Source of the DNA: Straminergon stramineum
Taxonomy: Eukaryota > Streptophyta > Bryopsida > Hypnales > Calliergonaceae
Direction: 5' to 3'
NCBI GenBank assembly: GCA_963920665.1
Contig: OY987269.1
Coordinates: forward strand, 1,056,501-1,120,500
DNA length: 64,000 nucleotides
A program made the position numbers and the translations under genes. Of the stretch, positions 60,841 to 64,000 are shown piece by piece (positions within the stretch are counted from its first letter, which is position 1; every line of letters starts with the position of its first letter). A model generated the notes under the pieces. The model ran no database searches. It saw only the letters and a program-made list of their open reading frames with translations, and had not been told where the DNA came from.

Positions 60841-61108
60841 ACAAAGACAACCTAAACCCTAAACCGCTACCTAAAACCCTAGAACCGCCATTATGTACGT
60901 TATGTGCAAGACTTGTAGAACAGTGAAATTCATAGAGCAGTCTTGCAATTCTACTAGGGTGTGGTCTTGTAGTTTCAACGGGGGCATAATTCCGCAACTG
61001 CGCCCCGAATGATCCACGATCCCCATGGGGCCCCAATGATTCTATTAGGCCACATTAGCGTGGGCTCTAGTTCATACGCTAGATTTAGTGTCTTGCAATG
61101 TGAAAGGC

Positions 61109-61503
61109 CTACAAGTAGGAATAGTCATTATTGTCAATGTTTTTAAAACATTGATATGTGTGCTAATCAATTCAACCTTCCTTTGTTTACATGAAAGTCT
61201 TTTTTTAATGTAGATTCTTTTCTTTCTTTCTTTTTATAATATGAAAAAGTCCATTTGACATTTGCATTGGGTCAATTTTTTCAAAGAAAAAACCAACACT
61301 ATGAAGGCATCATGGAATGGCCCACCATTTGCCATTACATGGGTTGTATGCCGAGTAGGCATTGCAACTGCCCTAAGTATGCCAACTACTGAGCTTAAAT
61401 GATATGACAAATGGGTGGTGCAACACATGATGGCCATGTAATTGATTGCCTTGAATTGTGTGCAATTAGCCTCCATTTGAGCACATGCAAATATATGGTC
61501 AAT
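61109..61503. other. Intergenic DNA, no gene
   Basis: Nothing bounded; a TTTC-rich tract at about 61215-61235. Confidence 0.4.
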
Positions 61504-61507
61504 TTAA

Positions 61508-62452
61508 CCCCTAAAGGACCAAAGAGTGTTTTTTGGCAATATAGCGAATTCAGGCAGCTCTCTATGAATGGAATTTTTAATTTTTTTTTCTTTGAAATTT
61601 TCACACAACATGTGCCCGAGGAGTAGCTTTAAGACCCAATAATTTTCATCACTTTTGAATATATGGTTAAAAAGTTATTGTATGATATGTTGTTTTCATT
61701 GCTCGACGAGCAATCCAGGCAACAAAAAAAACTTCTTTAGAAAACACTTTTTTTAAAATAAAAATTTGAAATTTATTTTCCTGATTTATGTATACATGGA
61801 AAGCTTTGAATCATTCCATTTTGATTTATGAGATGAAAGTTATGAAGAGTTTTAGTTGTGGGTAGTTTGTGGGTAGTAATGGAATCTCTACTCTAAAATA
61901 AACTTTGAAGACCTTTATTTAACTCAATTTTTAATATTTTTGGAAAAAAAATAAAAAAGTGAGGTGTAGATTGTTTATTACAACAATTTAACCATTGGGA
62001 TTGGCATTTTTCAATTCCATAAGTAAATTATTAACAATTTCGTATTTTGAATCATTCTCTACTTCTTTCAACTTACTATTTTTTCCTATACGTTGTACAA
62101 TTCCAAATGATCTAAAGTTTTTCAACCATGTAGCCAACATGACTTGAAGAATGAATCCAAAGAGTTACAACCATTTTGGACATTTTTTCATAATGATCTG
62201 ACCCTGTGAAGTGCATTTGCCTGGATTTTTGTAGGGCCAAAAAATTGCTTTTTGTCACTTCAAATGCTATATCTTGCAATCCAAATGTTGGAAATTTCTG
62301 AAATTTTTTCCACATCTTCCCAAACCAGCGTACTACAAGATCCTATGATTACATTTGTCCCAAAATATATTTTTTCTAAAATTTGGTACTTGTACTAGAG
62401 ATGATAGTTTTGGAGCGTTTTTGGTGAAAACATAGTCAAATACCTTTAGGGA
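61508..62452. mobile_element. TTAA-flanked TIR element T9 (single full copy of the T7 family)
   Basis: TTAA at 61504-61507 and 62453-62456. Ends CCCCTAAAGG and, inward from the right, TCCCTAAAGG. 945 bp, non-coding. It aligns over its length with the plus copy of T7 (37490-38309), including the tail GAGCGTTTTTGGTGAAAACA. Confidence 0.78.
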
Positions 62453-62456
62453 TTAA

Positions 62457-62753
62457 TGTATAGTCAAAGAACACAATATTCATTATTTTGGGAGGTTCAG
62501 ACTCTCTCAAAATAATATTATCCATTTAGACATAAAAAAATGAGATTTTGTTTTAGCCAATTTAGATTGACAAATGCTAGGTTTATTACTTCGAAAGTAT
62601 AATTTCCACTAAAATGAGAGTTTTTGGAGTTAGTAAGTTCCGCAATACATTTTGTCTCTTGTAAGAGGAGTGCTTCGATTCTTATAAATGAAGTTTAGGT
62701 CCTAGACTAAATACCAAGTCATGACCTCCACAATTGGTTGTAAGGAGTTGTAT
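62457..62753. other. Intergenic DNA, no gene
   Basis: No feature recognised. Confidence 0.4.
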
Positions 62754-62758
62754 ATGTT

Positions 62759-63817
62759 GGGTGATTGCAAGAAATACCTGCCAATTTCGTTGCTTTTTTT
62801 TTTGGAGCACTATAACTTTTAAATTATGAATTCAATTCCAAAACCAAAAAATCTATTTCTAGATATCTTTCTTGTTATTGTATCCCTTATTTTTTCAGAA
62901 ATTTTAAAAAATCATTTTATATTTAAAAGTCAATTTTGTTAATTTGTCACACTTTGACATTTAGGAGTTTTTTTATACTATTGAGTGGTTTAAATTAGTG
63001 ATTTTGAGCTGAAATTTCTATGGTATATTATTTTAGTAGGCATACATGTGCCTACCAAAGGAAATATAAAAATTCATTATTTTATATCCTCCACGTTCGT
63101 GCAAATCAGTCTCTTTTGCGCACGCAATTCTAAACAATAGAGATAGTTTTGAACTCATTTTTTTTCTCAAATCTCATCATCAAGAAGTCCTCCCAAATGA
63201 AAAATTTTTAGTTTTGTTGAAAATTGTTTTTCATATTTTCTACAAATTAAAACGTCAAAGTATGTATTTTCCATGACATATTTTGGGACATAGAATTCTA
63301 GCAAAGAAAATACATACTTTGACGTTTTAATTTGTAGAAAATATGAAAAACAATTTTCAACAAAACTAAAAATTGTTCATTTGGAAGGACTTCTTGATGA
63401 TGAGATTTGAGAAAAAAAATGAGTTCAAAACTATCTCTATTGTTTAGAATTGCGTGTGCAAAAGAGATCGATTTGCATGAACGTGGAGGATATAAAATAA
63501 TGAATTTTTATATTTCCTTTGGTAGGCACATGTATGCCTACTAAAATAATATACCATAGAAATTTCAGCTCAAAATCACTAATTTAAACCACTCAATAGT
63601 ATAAAAAACTCCTAAACGTCAAAGTGTGACAAATTAACAGAATTGACTTTTAAATATAAAATGATTTTTTAAAATTTCTGAAAAAATAAGGGATACAATA
63701 ACAAGAAAGATATCTAGAAATAGATTTTTTGGTTTTGGAATCGGATTCATAATTCAAAGGTTATAGTGCTCCAAAAAACAATGCAATGAAATTGGCAGGT
63801 GTTTCTTGCAATCACCC
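62759..63817. mobile_element. Large foldback element, ~512-bp arms, 36-bp loop
   Basis: Left arm 62759-63270 and right arm 63307-63817 are near-perfect reverse complements; the termini read GGGTGATTGCAAGAAA inward from both sides. ATGTT occurs directly outside both ends (62754-62758, 63818-63822), a probable 5-bp target duplication. No coding capacity; the superfamily is not identified. Transcripts would fold into a long double-stranded RNA. Confidence 0.85.
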
Positions 63818-63822
63818 ATGTT

Positions 63823-64000
63823 ATTGAAGCGGTCTAGATTCAATTCCCGTTGAATTCATCTGAGCGCATGATTTGTACACATGACTTGGTGCTGCTAAGT
63901 GAGTTTCACAAGCAGGAAAGTTGTAACAACCAACCAAACCCCTACCCGAAATGTGACAAGTGCTTTACACGTTAACAAAATAAAAAGTGGCTATACCCAC
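63823..64000. other. Right edge, no feature
   Basis: Short non-repetitive tail, nothing recognised. Confidence 0.4.

Larger units (their letters stand above)
59867..61096. mobile_element. Mutator-like long-TIR foldback element, copy 2
   Basis: Same family as 15266-16453. Arms of about 600 bp; termini contain ACACTAAATCCTACAAATGA (left) and its mirror (right). Flanked by AATGTGAAGGC (59856-59866) and AATGTGAAAGGC (61097-61108). The arms hold mirrored open frames (59891-60196 plus, 101 codons; 60764-61036 minus, 90 codons) that are copies of each other, not a recognised gene. Confidence 0.75.

Noticed and set aside
59891..61036. Two similar ~90-100 codon proteins on opposite strands as a gene pair
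   Set aside because: They are the two arms of one palindromic element, so similarity is automatic; no domain, and the related copy at 16193-16393 is shorter and broken.

Overview
The window reads as nuclear DNA of a land plant. The evidence is intron-containing genes with GT-AG splice sites, plant-type HVA22 and pseudouridine-synthase proteins, and plant-style DNA transposons (CACTA, PIF/Harbinger, Mutator-like, Stowaway/Tourist-like). The AT-rich background carries GC-rich islands only at gene 5' ends and inside two transposable elements. The species cannot be named from sequence alone. No rRNA, tRNA, CRISPR array, organelle block or prokaryotic operon was seen.

Only two host genes are convincing, and both were assembled by splicing, because no single open frame shows them. 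(1) Positions 26-1346, minus strand: the 5' part (four exons, 158 codons) of a TruA/PUS1-type tRNA pseudouridine synthase, running off the left edge just after the catalytic RTDKG motif. (2) Positions 39778-42247, minus strand: a complete eight-exon HVA22/TB2-DP1/REEP-type ER-shaping protein gene of 260 codons.

The rest is nested mobile DNA. 1641-7063 is a PIF/Harbinger element with TTA target duplication, a DDE transposase broken by two stops, and a convergent Myb/SANT-like partner gene, inserted just upstream of the pseudouridine-synthase gene. 8472-14596 holds two Tourist-like elements and a TTAA-flanked element; the second Tourist-like element contains a LINE 3' end, a Stowaway-like element and, inside that, another TTAA element. 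15266-16453 and 59867-61096 are two Mutator-like foldbacks. 18.5-39.4 kb is dominated by elements flanked by TTAA with CCCCT-type ends, CACTA elements and large palindromes. 42.9-47.8 kb has a Tourist-like and a PIF-like non-autonomous element. 49310-58909 is a 9.6-kb CACTA element inserted into a tandem repeat. 62759-63817 is a one-kilobase foldback with about 512-bp arms.

The most unusual content is a set of at least eight TTAA-flanked elements with CCCCT(A/C)A ends. This is the end structure expected of the piggyBac superfamily, which is not what one expects to dominate a plant locus. The second unusual item is a promoter-like module (an ACATATCCCATATG core followed by a TATATAAAG box) repeated nine times in otherwise different elements.
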